Below, piece after piece: positions 20,993 to 30,572 of a stretch of 64,000 nucleotides of DNA; the stretch's first letter is position 1; each line of letters starts with the position of its first letter. The notes under the pieces are model-generated. The model ran no database searches. It saw nothing but the letters and a program-made list of their open reading frames with translations, and was not told where the DNA came from. Source of the stretch: Mycolicibacter hiberniae (GTDB lineage: Bacteria > Actinomycetota > Actinomycetes > Mycobacteriales > Mycobacteriaceae); the NCBI RefSeq assembly GCF_010729485.1, contig NZ_AP022609.1:1550001-1614000 (forward strand), in the 5' to 3' direction. A program made the position numbers and the translations under genes.

Positions 20993-22267
20993 GTGCGCAC
21001 CGGAGAGATCAAGGCCCTGACCGGGCTTCGCATCGTCGCCGCGGTATGGGTGGTGCTGTTTCATTTCCGCCCGCTGCTGCAGCTGGCGTCCCCGGCGTTC
21101 AGCGACGCGCTCGCCCCGGTGCTCGACCGGGGCGCCCAGGGCGTCGACCTGTTCTTCATCCTCAGTGGCTTCGTTCTGACCTGGAACTACCTGGAACGGA
21201 TGGGCGAGACCTTCTCGGTACGTGCCACGCTGCACTTCCTATGGCTGCGGCTGGCCCGGGTCTGGCCGATCTACCTGGTCACCTTGCACCTGGCGCTGCT
21301 GTGGGTGATCTTCACCCTGCACGTCGGGCATGTTCCCACCGAGGACCTCAGCCGGATCACCGCGGTCAGCTACGTGCGTCAGGTTCTGCTGGTGCAGCTG
21401 TGGTTCGAGCCCTTCTTCGACGGGTCGAGCTGGGACGGTCCGGCCTGGTCCATCAGCGCGGAATGGCTGGCCTACCTGTTGTTCGCCGGACTGGTACTGC
21501 TGGTCTTGCGGGCGATGCGGGTGACCTCGGCGCGCGGCCTGGCGGCGCTGGCGATCATCGCCTCGCTTCCGCCGCTGCTGCTGTTGCTTGCCACCGGCCA
21601 GTTCTACAGCCCGTGGAGTTGGTTGCCGCGCATCGTCATGCAGTTCACCGCGGGCGCCCTGGCCTGCGCGGCGGTGCGCAAGCTCGAGCCGCAGGGGCTG
21701 AGCGACTCGGCTCGGCGAGCCGCCGGCGTCGGCTCGGCACTGCTGGTGGCCGCGATGGTCGGCGTTCTGTACTACTTCGACAGCCATCCGATCTCCGGGC
21801 TCTATGACAGCGGAGGCCTGGTCGACGTCTTGTTCGTGCCGTTGGTGATGTGCCTGGCCATCGGCATCGGCAGCCTGCCCGCGCTGCTGTCCACACGGGT
21901 GCTGGTCTACGGCGGGCAGATCTCGTTCTGCCTGTACATGGTTCACGAGCTGGTGCACACGTCCTGGAACTGGGCCGTCCTGCAGTTCGAGATCGTGCTC
22001 GGCGAAGGGACGTCCGCAGCCAAATGGGCGGTGGCAGCGGTGCTGGCGGCGGCGACGCTGCTGTCGGTGCTGCTGTTCCACGGAGTGGAGGAACCGGGCC
22101 GGCACTGGATGCGCAAGATGATCGGCGCGCGCCCGGAGCCCGCACCGGCGGCCCCGGCAGAAGACCCCCTGGCGGTCGAGCCGAACGATTCGCCGGACAG
22201 TTGTCCCGGCCCGGAGGACGGTGTACTCGGGGAAGTCCCGCTCGAGGTCCCGGCTACTCTGCGCTGA
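20993..22267 (+). CDS. Acyltransferase-3 family membrane protein
   Basis: A 424-residue polytopic protein of the acyltransferase-3 family, which moves acetyl or other acyl groups to extracytoplasmic sugars. It has about ten membrane helices. The catalytic histidine lies in VLFHFRP, followed by GVDLFFILSGFVLTW and the RLARVWPIYL basic motif. The C-terminal 60 residues are a Pro/Glu-rich cytoplasmic tail. GTG 20993 starts the family consensus (EIKALTGLR). An SGNH hydrolase begins 17 bases after the stop, the same pair of domains that is fused in OatA-type enzymes. Confidence 0.88.
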   Translation: MRTGEIKALTGLRIVAAVWVVLFHFRPLLQLASPAFSDALAPVLDRGAQGVDLFFILSGFVLTWNYLERMGETFSVRATLHFLWLRLARVWPIYLVTLHLALLWVIFTLHVGHVPTEDLSRITAVSYVRQVLLVQLWFEPFFDGSSWDGPAWSISAEWLAYLLFAGLVLLVLRAMRVTSARGLAALAIIASLPPLLLLLATGQFYSPWSWLPRIVMQFTAGALACAAVRKLEPQGLSDSARRAAGVGSALLVAAMVGVLYYFDSHPISGLYDSGGLVDVLFVPLVMCLAIGIGSLPALLSTRVLVYGGQISFCLYMVHELVHTSWNWAVLQFEIVLGEGTSAAKWAVAAVLAAATLLSVLLFHGVEEPGRHWMRKMIGARPEPAPAAPAEDPLAVEPNDSPDSCPGPEDGVLGEVPLEVPATLR

Positions 22268-22284
22268 GGACAGGGGAGGTGGCA

Positions 22285-22998
22285 GTGAGCCGGGTGTGGA
22301 CGTTCGCCGTGGTGATGGTGACCGGCGTCGTTTCGGTCGTCGCGGCTACCGGCTACGTGTCGCGCGGCCAGACCCCGACGCGTCACCTGGCCACGGTCCC
22401 GCTGAGCGCCACGCCGAATCGGATCGCGGTGATCGGCGACTCCTACACCTCCGGGTATCAGGACACCGGGCGCGGCGCGGCGAACTGGACCGAGCGGACC
22501 TGGCAGAACCTGGCCGGCCGCGGTGTCTTCGTCAGCGCCGACGTAGCGGCGGAAGGCGGTGCGGGTTACGGCGTGCGCGGTAACCGGGGCGGACTGTTCG
22601 AGGACCTGACCTCCCGTGCGGTGCGACCCGAGGACGCCCTGGTGGTGTTCTTCGGCTCGCGCAACGATCAGGATGTCGAGCCGGGCCAGCTGAGCCGCAT
22701 GATCGCCGACGCGTTGGGGTTGGCTCGCCGGACGGCGCCGGGTGCGCGGATGCTCGTGATCGGACCGCCGTGGCCCACCACCGATGTGCCGGGCAATATC
22801 TGGCGAATCCGCGACATCCTCAGCACCGAGGCCCGCGTCGTGGGTGCGGTGTTCATCGACCCGCTCGCCGAGCGGTGGTTCGTCGGCCTGCCCGACCTGA
22901 TCGGCCCGGACGGGGTGCATCCCACCGACGCCGGCCACGCCTACATGGCCGAAAAGATCGCCCCGCTGATCGCCGACCAGTTGCCCAAACGGGTCTGA
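22285..22998 (+). CDS. SGNH/GDSL-family hydrolase, membrane-anchored
   Basis: A 237-residue protein with an N-terminal hydrophobic segment (VWTFAVVMVTGVVSVVAATGY) that is a signal anchor. The SGNH blocks follow: nucleophile serine in IAVIGDSYTSG, a Gly in GAGYGVRGN, Asn in FFGSRNDQ, and Asp/His in DGVHPTDAGH. It should act outside the membrane as an esterase or acyltransferase. GTG 22285 was chosen because GGGGAGG at 22273-22279 fits it; GTG 22279 lies inside the site. Its position directly behind acyltransferase-3 suggests the two share a substrate. Confidence 0.87.
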   Translation: MSRVWTFAVVMVTGVVSVVAATGYVSRGQTPTRHLATVPLSATPNRIAVIGDSYTSGYQDTGRGAANWTERTWQNLAGRGVFVSADVAAEGGAGYGVRGNRGGLFEDLTSRAVRPEDALVVFFGSRNDQDVEPGQLSRMIADALGLARRTAPGARMLVIGPPWPTTDVPGNIWRIRDILSTEARVVGAVFIDPLAERWFVGLPDLIGPDGVHPTDAGHAYMAEKIAPLIADQLPKRV

Positions 22999-23043
22999 TC
23001 CACCGGGGCGGGTGCGCGAAGATCGGGCAGAAGGGGGAGCGCG

Positions 23044-24021
23044 ATGCGAGTGTTGATCACCGGCGGAACCGGATTCGTGGGCGGCTGGACCGCCAAGGCG
23101 ATCGCCGACGCGGGACACCGGGTGCGATTCCTGGTCCGCAATCCGGCGGGCCTGCACAGCAGTGTGGCGCGGTTGGGGGTCGACGTCTCGGACCATGTCG
23201 TCGGCGACATCACCGACGCGACCTCGGTGCACCAGGCCCTGCGGGGCTGCGACGCGGTGGTACACGCCGCGGCTGTGGTCGCCACCGATCCCCGCCAGAC
23301 GGCGCAGATGCTGACCACCAACTCGGCGGGAGCACACCACGTGCTCGGGGGAGCGGTCGAGCTGGGGCTGGATCCGATCATTCATGTCTCCAGCTTCACC
23401 GCGCTGTTCCACCCGGGACTGAAGACGCTGCGGGCCGACCTGCCGGTGGCCGGCGGCGCCGACGGCTACGGCCGGTCGAAAGCACGCGAAGATCTCTATG
23501 CGCGGGGGCTGCAGGACGCCGGCGCCCCGGTCACCATCACCTATCCGGGCATGGTGCTCGGACCGCCGGTCGGAGATCGGCTCGGCGAGGCCGGAGAAGG
23601 GGTACGGACGGCGCTGGAGATGCACGTCATTCCCGGTCGCGGCGCGGCGTGGCTGGTGATCGATGTGCGTGACCTGGCGGCCATGCACGTGGCGCTGCTG
23701 GAACCCGGACGTGGCCCGCGGCGCTATATGGCAGGTGGCCGGCGGGTGCCGCCGGGACAACTGGCGAGGCTGCTCGCCGACGTGTCCGGATCACCGATGG
23801 TGGCGGTGCCGGTACCGGATGTCGCCTTGCGCTGGGCGGGCCGGATCCTCGACCAGGTGCAGCAGACGCTGCCCATCTCGACCCCGTTCACCGAGGCCGG
23901 TATGCAGTACTACACCCAGATGCCCGACTCCGACGACTCGCCGGCCGAGCGCGAGCTCGGCATCGTGTTCCGGGATCCCCGCGAAACTCTGGCGGACACG
24001 GTGGCCGGGATCCGCGGCTAG
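23044..24021 (+). CDS. NAD-dependent epimerase/dehydratase (extended SDR)
   Basis: A 325-residue extended short-chain dehydrogenase. The N-terminal nucleotide-binding motif is TGGTGFVGG, followed by the AAVVATDP region and an active-site Tyr/Lys in YGRSKAREDLY. It resembles mycobacterial NAD(P)-binding proteins loosely related to 3-beta-hydroxysteroid dehydrogenases and dihydroflavonol reductases. The substrate is not known. It follows the SGNH gene by 45 bases on the same strand and has GGGGGAGCG before its ATG. Confidence 0.87.
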   Translation: MRVLITGGTGFVGGWTAKAIADAGHRVRFLVRNPAGLHSSVARLGVDVSDHVVGDITDATSVHQALRGCDAVVHAAAVVATDPRQTAQMLTTNSAGAHHVLGGAVELGLDPIIHVSSFTALFHPGLKTLRADLPVAGGADGYGRSKAREDLYARGLQDAGAPVTITYPGMVLGPPVGDRLGEAGEGVRTALEMHVIPGRGAAWLVIDVRDLAAMHVALLEPGRGPRRYMAGGRRVPPGQLARLLADVSGSPMVAVPVPDVALRWAGRILDQVQQTLPISTPFTEAGMQYYTQMPDSDDSPAERELGIVFRDPRETLADTVAGIRG

Positions 24022-24049
24022 CCTCGCGACGGCGCAGCACCTGCGGCTC

Positions 24050-24700
24050 CTACTCCGGCCAGGAGTTGCCCCGGATGAGCTCGACGAAATCAGCCGGAAC
24101 GAACCCGGGGTCGAAGTGCGCCAGGACATCGGCGTTCATGGTGCCGAAGGTGGTCTCCGGGCGGTGTTTCATACCGTCGTTGAAGGCGGCAAGAATCTGC
24201 TTCTTGAAGTTCGGGCGCGGATGAGCCGCCGTGACAGCGGTGATGTCCTCGGGAGACAGGTCGTCTCGTCCGATGCCGATCACGTCGGTTTCGACTCCGG
24301 CGGTGACCAATGCGATCTCCGGATCGAGGAACTCGGGCACCCCCGGGGTGGTGTGCAAGGCGATGGCCAGCCAGACCTTGGCGGCGTCGGCGGGATCGAC
24401 GCCGCGTTCGAGCAGAAAGTCTCGCGCTGCGTTGGCGCCGTCCACCTCGAAACGCACCGTCGAGGTGCGATAGCGTTCGGTCAGACCCAGGTCGTGGAAC
24501 ATGGCGCCGGCGTAGAGCAGTTCCAGATCCGGCTGCAGCCCCCGGCGTCTGCCCTGCAGCGCGCCGAACAGGAAGACCCGGCGCGAATGGTGGAAGAGCA
24601 GGTCGTCTTCGGTGTCGCGGATGAACTCGGTGATCTCGCGCGTCAGCGCGGTGCCGGGGATGCTGATGTCGGCGATGGTCTCGATCGACTGGGTGGCCAT
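24050..24700 (-). CDS. HD-domain phosphohydrolase
   Basis: A 216-residue HD-domain protein. The metal-binding histidines and aspartates are in FHHSRRVFLF, FHDLGLT and IALHTTPG. The sequence resembles the cyanamide hydratase-like branch of HD proteins, but no substrate can be assigned. GAGGAGAAG sits just before the ATG at 24700. It is divergent from the GlxA-type regulator with 149 bases between them, which should hold both promoters. Confidence 0.82.
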   Translation of the reverse strand: MATQSIETIADISIPGTALTREITEFIRDTEDDLLFHHSRRVFLFGALQGRRRGLQPDLELLYAGAMFHDLGLTERYRTSTVRFEVDGANAARDFLLERGVDPADAAKVWLAIALHTTPGVPEFLDPEIALVTAGVETDVIGIGRDDLSPEDITAVTAAHPRPNFKKQILAAFNDGMKHRPETTFGTMNADVLAHFDPGFVPADFVELIRGNSWPE

Positions 24701-24849
24701 GGGCGCTTCTCCTCGGTTGCGGCTAGGGCCAGTGTGCGCGGCATCTGGGATTCCCGCCGCGGCCGTTCGGGCCTCCTTTCCCACAGATCGCGCCACCGGA
24801 CCGGGCCGAGATCGGCGTACGCAGGTTTGCCGGCGGACATAATGGCCAG

Positions 24850-25824
24850 GTGGCGCAAGCCGGTGCCGTCCCGCGGGTGGTGGTGATCGTCGTCTACGAC
24901 GACGTGACGATGCTCGATGTCGCCGGGGCCGCCGAAGTCTTCGTGGAGGCCAACCGATTCGGTGCGGACTACCGGGTGCGGTATGCGTCGGTCGACGGTC
25001 GAGACGTGACCACGTCGATCGGGGCCCGGCTGGGAGTCACCGACAGCATCGCCGACATCGCTGCGGCCGACACCGTGATGGTTGCCGGCAGCGACCTGCT
25101 GCCGCGGCGCGCGATCGATCCCCAGCTCGTGGCGGCCGTGCGAGCGGTGGCCGGCCGCACCCGGCGGCTGGCATCGATCTGCACGGGTTCGTTCGTGCTG
25201 GCCCAGGCCGGCATGCTCGACGGGCGCCGCGCCACCACGCACTGGCATGAAGCCCGGTTGCTGGCGCGCGCGTTCCCGGACGTCACTGTGGAGCCGGACG
25301 CGATCTTCATCCGCGACGGCGATGTTTTCACCTCGGCCGGGGTTTCGGCGGGCATCGATCTGGCGCTGGCCCTGGTCGAAATGGATCACGGCACCGAGCT
25401 GGTGCGTGAAGTGGCCCGATGGCTGGTGGTCTATCTCAAGCGGGCGGGCGGCCAATCGCAGTTCTCGGCGTTGGTCGAGTCCGGCCCAGGCCCGCAGTCC
25501 GCGCTGCGCGCGGTGACCGATGCGATCGCCGCGGACCCGGCCGCCGACCACAGCGTGAACGCGCTTGCCCGGCGGGCCGCGTTGAGCAGACGGCACTTGA
25601 CGCGACTGTTTCAGTCCGAACTCGGCACCACACCGGCCCGCTACGTCGAAAAGGTCCGCATCGATGCGGCCCGCGCGGCGCTGGACGCCGGGCACTCCGT
25701 CGCCGCGTCCGCCGGCCGGGCGGGGTTCGGCAGCGTCGAGACCCTGCGAAGGGTGTTCCTTGACCATCTCGGTGTGTCGCCGAAGGCCTACCGGGACAGG
25801 TTCCGTACCGCCACGGGCGGCTGA
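24850..25824 (+). CDS. GlxA-type transcription regulator (DJ-1/PfpI plus AraC domains)
   Basis: A 324-residue regulator with an N-terminal DJ-1/PfpI domain (VVIVVYDDVTMLDVAG; nucleophile-elbow-like SICTGSFVLAQAG) and a C-terminal AraC DNA-binding domain with two helix-turn-helix units (ALARRAALSRRHLTRLFQ and AGRAGFGSVETLRRVF). Relatives sense small metabolites; M. tuberculosis has a split version at Rv1930c-Rv1931c. The start is GTG 24850. The divergent HD-hydrolase gene is a possible target. It converges with aceA, 11 bases apart. Confidence 0.9.
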   Translation: MAQAGAVPRVVVIVVYDDVTMLDVAGAAEVFVEANRFGADYRVRYASVDGRDVTTSIGARLGVTDSIADIAAADTVMVAGSDLLPRRAIDPQLVAAVRAVAGRTRRLASICTGSFVLAQAGMLDGRRATTHWHEARLLARAFPDVTVEPDAIFIRDGDVFTSAGVSAGIDLALALVEMDHGTELVREVARWLVVYLKRAGGQSQFSALVESGPGPQSALRAVTDAIAADPAADHSVNALARRAALSRRHLTRLFQSELGTTPARYVEKVRIDAARAALDAGHSVAASAGRAGFGSVETLRRVFLDHLGVSPKAYRDRFRTATGG

Positions 25825-25835
25825 GACGAGGGGTC

Positions 25836-28136
25836 TCAGTCCGCTTTGCTGATCAGCTTGCCCAGCGCCACCCGGTCGCCGGCCAGCAGTTCTTCGATGC
25901 GCGCGTGGTTGACGTCGGCGACGATGATCTCGCCGACCTCCTGGTTGACGCTGCTGAAGATGCCATGCTCCTTCATCTTCTCGGTCTGGTACAGGTTGTC
26001 CTGGGTGGGGGTGACGTAGTGCACCGCCGCCGCCTTGAACCGGTGGATCAGCCAGAGGTGTGCCAGATCCATCAGCCGCTTCTGGCGCAGCTTCTCGGCG
26101 AAGGTGTTCTGGTCGCGCACCGTCAGGATGCTGCGGCCGTGCCGGTCCTTGATCGGGTCGACGATGACGTTGGCGAGCTTCTCGTCGTCGTCGCCGTAGA
26201 TCCCCAGTTCCAGCACATCGGAGCCGGGACGCGTCGGCCGCAGCTGCACCCGCAGCTTCTCACCGAGCTGGTAATGCTGCGCCCACAACGCCAGCCAATC
26301 CTCGAGCAGCTTCTTGGGCACCTCGGTCTGCACCAGGTGCTGGTGCTGGGTGGAGCCGGCGCCCATCGCCTTGGTGGTGGCGGTGCGGCCCGACGACGCG
26401 GCCAGCGCGGCGTCGCTGCGGGGCCCGCCGACCAGCGTCTGCGGTGTGCGGTAGGGCGACTCCACCAGGCGCATCTTGCGCTGCAGGCGCGCCAGTGCCA
26501 GCATGCCGTCCTGCAGCAGGGTGGCCGCGAACTCCTCGGAGGCCACACCGTCGACCTGGTGACCGCCGTAGGTGATGAAGTTGAAGACGAAGCCCATCTT
26601 GCCGAGCTCGGCGGGGAAGGCCCGCATCTCGTCGTCGGTCATCCCCGTGGTGTCCCAGTTGAACGAGGGGGACAGGTTGTAGGCCAGCATCTGGTCGGGG
26701 AACTGCGCGTGGATCGCCTCGGCGAACTCGCGGGCCTCGGCCAGGTCCGCGGTCTTGGTCTCCATCCACAGCAGGTCGGCGAACGGCGCCGCGGCCAGGG
26801 ACTTCGCGATCGCATAGGGAATGCCGCCGCGCACCTGAAAGTAGCCCTCGGGGGTCTTGGCCCGTTCGCAGTCCCATCCGGGATCGGCGTTGAGTTCGGC
26901 GGCCTTGGCCCGCGCGGTGTAAAGCGGTGCGCGGGCGGCGAATTCCCTCCACTGATCCGCGGTCATGTCTTTAGCTTCGCCTTCGCGTTCGGCGAATTCG
27001 AGCATCTCGGCGACGGCGTCCGCGAACGTCATCAGCCCGGCGTCGTTCTGCCAGGCCTCGACGAACTTCGACTCGATCTGGTCGAAGATGCCATCGACGG
27101 ATCTGCTCCCGTCGCTGCTCCAGCCCCGGGCAGCCTCGGTGATCAAGGCGGTGATCCCGGCGCGTTCCAGCCAGGCGTCGGCGGCGGCGTACTCGCCCTC
27201 GGGCAGGGCATAGAGCAGGTGACCGTTGATCTCGGTGATTCCGGAGTTGTGGAGCTGGCGCGTCATCGCCAGGAAACAGGCCTTGTAGGACGGGATCCTC
27301 AAATTGGTGGTGCCCAGGATGAACGGCTGGTCGCGCTCGTCGCCGCGGCTCTCCACCAGGTTGGCCGCCTCGGCGTCGGTGCGCGCGACGATGATGCCGG
27401 GCACGCCCATCAGGTCCAGCTGGAAGCGGGCGGTGTTGAGCCGCTTGATCTGCTCGTCGGAGGGCACCAGCACCTTGCCGCCCTGGTGTCCGCATTTCTT
27501 GGTGCCGGGACGCTGATCCTCGATGTGGTAGCCGGGAACGCCTGCTTCGACGAAGCGGCGGATCAGGTTGCGCACGTGCGGATCGCCGCCGTGGCCGGTG
27601 TCGGCGTCGGCGATGATGAATGGCCGGTAGTCCACCGCGGGCGTGGCGGCGCGCTGCTCCGGCGTCATCTGCAGGCGCAGATACTGCTGGTTGCGGTCTG
27701 CGGTCAGCAGGGCACGCACCAGACCTGCTGCCTCGTCCGGCACCTGGCTGAGCGGGTAGCTGGCCAGGTCGGGCCCCGGGTCCTCGGTGATGGACCCCTT
27801 CGCCGAGGTCGCCCAGCCGCCCAGGTAGATGCCCTCGATGCCGACTCGCTTCATCACGACGGCCTGGCCGGGCGAGTACGGCCCGAAGGTGGTGATGCTC
27901 TTCTTCGCGGCGAACAGCTCGCGCAGCCGTGCGTAGAACGCGGCAGCCGCTTCCCGCGCGACGGTGTAGTCGGCGGGAATGGTGCCGCGCTGTTCGACGA
28001 CTTGACGGGCGCTGTAGAGGCGGGTGATGCCCTCGAATCGGGGACTGTCGAAGTACTGCTGCATCGCTGCGATGTCGGCGTCGATGCCGCGGTCGACCGG
28101 TGTGCTCGTCGTCGGGTTCTTCTGGATCGTGGTCAT
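25836..28136 (-). CDS. aceA: Isocitrate lyase, long form (AceA2/ICL2)
   Basis: A 766-residue isocitrate lyase of the long ICL2 type, which splits isocitrate to glyoxylate and succinate in the glyoxylate shunt and may also act in the methylcitrate cycle. The catalytic loop KKCGH is intact within [10 protein letters not shown] near residue 215. Metal-binding residues fall in DADTGHG. The C-terminal third (after about residue 600) is the extra domain of ICL2, known in M. tuberculosis to bind acetyl- or propionyl-CoA and activate the enzyme. The gene is unbroken, unlike the split Rv1915/Rv1916 of strain H37Rv. AAGGGAG precedes the ATG. Confidence 0.96.
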   Translation of the reverse strand: MTTIQKNPTTSTPVDRGIDADIAAMQQYFDSPRFEGITRLYSARQVVEQRGTIPADYTVAREAAAAFYARLRELFAAKKSITTFGPYSPGQAVVMKRVGIEGIYLGGWATSAKGSITEDPGPDLASYPLSQVPDEAAGLVRALLTADRNQQYLRLQMTPEQRAATPAVDYRPFIIADADTGHGGDPHVRNLIRRFVEAGVPGYHIEDQRPGTKKCGHQGGKVLVPSDEQIKRLNTARFQLDLMGVPGIIVARTDAEAANLVESRGDERDQPFILGTTNLRIPSYKACFLAMTRQLHNSGITEINGHLLYALPEGEYAAADAWLERAGITALITEAARGWSSDGSRSVDGIFDQIESKFVEAWQNDAGLMTFADAVAEMLEFAEREGEAKDMTADQWREFAARAPLYTARAKAAELNADPGWDCERAKTPEGYFQVRGGIPYAIAKSLAAAPFADLLWMETKTADLAEAREFAEAIHAQFPDQMLAYNLSPSFNWDTTGMTDDEMRAFPAELGKMGFVFNFITYGGHQVDGVASEEFAATLLQDGMLALARLQRKMRLVESPYRTPQTLVGGPRSDAALAASSGRTATTKAMGAGSTQHQHLVQTEVPKKLLEDWLALWAQHYQLGEKLRVQLRPTRPGSDVLELGIYGDDDEKLANVIVDPIKDRHGRSILTVRDQNTFAEKLRQKRLMDLAHLWLIHRFKAAAVHYVTPTQDNLYQTEKMKEHGIFSSVNQEVGEIIVADVNHARIEELLAGDRVALGKLISKAD

Positions 28137-28298
28137 GGAATTTCGCTCCCTTGCACCCATGCTTCCTCCCCGTATTCTGCCGCCGCACGCTGAGCGGTAG
28201 CTCGGTTTTGCCCTACATCTTCGGTACCCGCAGTCAATGCCGCGGAACCCCGCCGAAGCCCTCGGATTCGTGAACCGAGGTGGCTAAGCTCAAGCGCT

Positions 28299-28664
28299 AT
28301 GACGTCCCCGTCGGATCGGTGGGCACAGCAGTGGCAACCGCCGTCGCGGCCAGGCACGACCGGCCGCTGGGCGGCGCGACGGATGAGTCGGCGGTTCGCC
28401 GCGGTGGGGGTCCGGATTCCGCCCGCTCGGCTGCGGGAGATGGCGGTCGGCGCACCGCTGGCGTCGAGGGAGTCGGTCGACGTCGCGTTCGCGCTCGCGG
28501 CCACCGAACTCCGGCATGAGCAGCGGCTGGCCAGGGCACGGCGTAACCGGCGACGCGTGATGAACGCACTCATCATGGCCGGCCTGATGATCGCCGCGCT
28601 CAATCTGTTGATCTGTGTGGGCTACGTGTTCATCAGCCTGGCGCTGCGCGAACCGTCCCCCTGA
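28299..28664 (+). CDS. Small single-pass membrane protein
   Basis: A 121-residue protein with a basic, Arg/Trp-rich N-terminal half, a helical AFALAATELRHEQRLARARRNRRR segment (landmark ATELRHEQ), and one C-terminal membrane helix (NALIMAGLMIAALNLLICV). There is no known domain. It is divergent from aceA and followed by the FAAL gene 75 bases on. It may be a tail-anchored cytoplasmic protein. Confidence 0.65.
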   Translation: MTSPSDRWAQQWQPPSRPGTTGRWAARRMSRRFAAVGVRIPPARLREMAVGAPLASRESVDVAFALAATELRHEQRLARARRNRRRVMNALIMAGLMIAALNLLICVGYVFISLALREPSP

Positions 28665-28739
28665 CCGGCTGCGGTGAACGCGGTTGTGTGGGGCCGCCTT
28701 TGGACTCGTGACTGACGACGCGCAACCTAGACTGCGGGC

Positions 28740-30560
28740 ATGGTGCAGTCGCAGCGTTGCGCGCCCCGAAACGGACTGGTGCAGATCGAGGAGTGTCTGG
28801 ACGCCGACGGCGGGATCGTCCTGCCGCCGGGCGACACGCTGATCTCGCTGATCGACCGCAATATCGCCACCGTGGGCGGGGCGGTGGCCTTCCGCTACCT
28901 CGACTATGCCGGTCCGGAAGAGGGCGGCAGGGCAGTGGAGCTGACCTGGACGCAACTCGGTCAGCGCCTGCGTGCCATCGGCGCCCGCCTGCAGGAGCTG
29001 ACCGTTGCCGGTGACCGGGTGGCGATTCTCGCGCCGCAGGGCCTGGATTACATCACCGGGTTCTACGCCGCGATCAAGTGCGGCACCGTCGCGGTGCCGC
29101 TGTTCGCTCCGGAGCTGCCGGGGCACGCCGAACGGCTCGAGACCGCGCTGGCCGACTGCACCCCCACGGTGGCGCTGACCACGTCTGCGGCGCGTGGGGC
29201 CGTCGAGGCGTTTCTGGCCGGGCTGCCGCAGCCGTTGCGGCCCCGGGTGGTGGTGCTGGACGAGATCCCGGACTCGGCCGGGCAGGCATTCGTGCCCGTG
29301 CCCATCGACGTCGACGGGGTGTCGCACCTGCAGTACACCTCAGGTACCACCCGGCCGCCGATCGGTGTGCAGGTCACCCATCGATCGGTGGGCACCAACC
29401 TGCTGCAGATGATCCTGTCGATCGACATGCTGGACCGCAACACCCATGGGCTGAGCTGGCTACCGCTCTATCACGACATGGGCTTGTCGATGATCGGCTT
29501 CCCGGCGGTCTACGGCGGCCACTCCACCCTGATCTCGCCGACGGCGTTCATCCGCCGCCCGCAGCGCTGGATTGCCGCCCTCTCGGACGCCTCCCGCCGG
29601 GGCCGGGTCGTGACCGCGGCGCCGAATTTCGCCTATGAGCTGACCGCGGCGCGCGGCCTGCCCGCACCGGGCGCCGACATCGACCTGTCGCGGGTGGTGC
29701 TGATCATCGGGTCGGAGCCGGTGAGCATGGCAGCGATCACCGCCTTCAGCGAGGCGTTCGCGCCCTACGGTCTGCCGTCCACCGCCATCAAGCCGTCCTA
29801 CGGCATCGCCGAGGCCACGCTGTTCGTGGCCACCATCGCCCCCGAGGCCGAGCCGAGCGTGCTGTACCTGGACCGGGAGCAACTCGGTGCCGGACGTGCC
29901 GTGCCGGTCGGCGCCGAGGACCCGGGTGCGCTGGCTCAGGTCTCCTGCGGGCAGGTCGCCCGCAGCCTGGCCGCGGTCATCGTCGACGCCGGCGTGGAAC
30001 TGCCCGACGGCAGCGTCGGCGAGATCTGGCTGCACGGCGCCAACGTCACCGCCGGCTACTGGGGTCGGCCGCAGGAGACCCGGCAGGCGTTCGGCGCCCG
30101 GCTGCGCTCCCGGCTCGAGCGCGGCAGCCATGCCGGGACCACCCCGGCCGACGCTGATTGGCTGCGCACCGGCGACCTGGGCTTCTACCTCGACGGCGAG
30201 CTCTACGTCACCGGACGGACGGTAGACCTGATCACCCTCGGCGGACTCCGGCACTACCCGCAAGACATCGAGAACACGGTGGCGCACGCCTCGCCGATGG
30301 TGCGCAGCGGCTACGTCGTCGCGTTCGCCGTGCCCACCGATCGCCTGGTGATCGTCGCCGAACGGGCGACCGGCACCGGCCGCAAAGATCCGGCGCCGGC
30401 GATTGCGGCCATCCGGGCGCAGGTCCGCCGGGTGCACGCCGTGGACGCCGCCGACGTGCGGTTCGTCCCCGCCGGGGCGATCCCGCGCACCACCAGCGGA
30501 AAGCTCGGCCGCACCGCGTGCCGCCGCCAGTATCTGGCGGGCACCCTCGGCGTGCGTTGA
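28740..30560 (+). CDS. Fatty-acyl-AMP ligase (FAAL, FadD-type)
   Basis: A 606-residue adenylating enzyme. The P-loop core is LQYTSGTTRPPIGVQVTH near residues 198-216, a variant of the usual TSGST-R-PxGV pattern. The A5-like motif KPSYGIAEATL, the hinge motif WLRTGDLGF and the C-terminal Lys in RTTSGKLGR are present. It looks like a mycobacterial FAAL, which loads acyl-AMP onto a carrier for polyketide-type lipids rather than making acyl-CoA. Position relative to tpx and aceA suggests fadD31 of M. tuberculosis, but this is not proven. It faces the mmpL gene tail to tail, 12 bases apart. Confidence 0.88.
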   Translation: MVQSQRCAPRNGLVQIEECLDADGGIVLPPGDTLISLIDRNIATVGGAVAFRYLDYAGPEEGGRAVELTWTQLGQRLRAIGARLQELTVAGDRVAILAPQGLDYITGFYAAIKCGTVAVPLFAPELPGHAERLETALADCTPTVALTTSAARGAVEAFLAGLPQPLRPRVVVLDEIPDSAGQAFVPVPIDVDGVSHLQYTSGTTRPPIGVQVTHRSVGTNLLQMILSIDMLDRNTHGLSWLPLYHDMGLSMIGFPAVYGGHSTLISPTAFIRRPQRWIAALSDASRRGRVVTAAPNFAYELTAARGLPAPGADIDLSRVVLIIGSEPVSMAAITAFSEAFAPYGLPSTAIKPSYGIAEATLFVATIAPEAEPSVLYLDREQLGAGRAVPVGAEDPGALAQVSCGQVARSLAAVIVDAGVELPDGSVGEIWLHGANVTAGYWGRPQETRQAFGARLRSRLERGSHAGTTPADADWLRTGDLGFYLDGELYVTGRTVDLITLGGLRHYPQDIENTVAHASPMVRSGYVVAFAVPTDRLVIVAERATGTGRKDPAPAIAAIRAQVRRVHAVDAADVRFVPAGAIPRTTSGKLGRTACRRQYLAGTLGVR

Positions 30561-30572
30561 TGCCGCGGGACC

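Noticed and set aside
25905..28193. 762-codon open frame on the plus strand
   Set aside because: It lies antisense to isocitrate lyase, whose motifs are unmistakable. The translation has no domain.
28137..28298. RamB-type site upstream of isocitrate lyase
   Set aside because: TTTTGCCC was seen but does not match the expected pattern well enough on either half.
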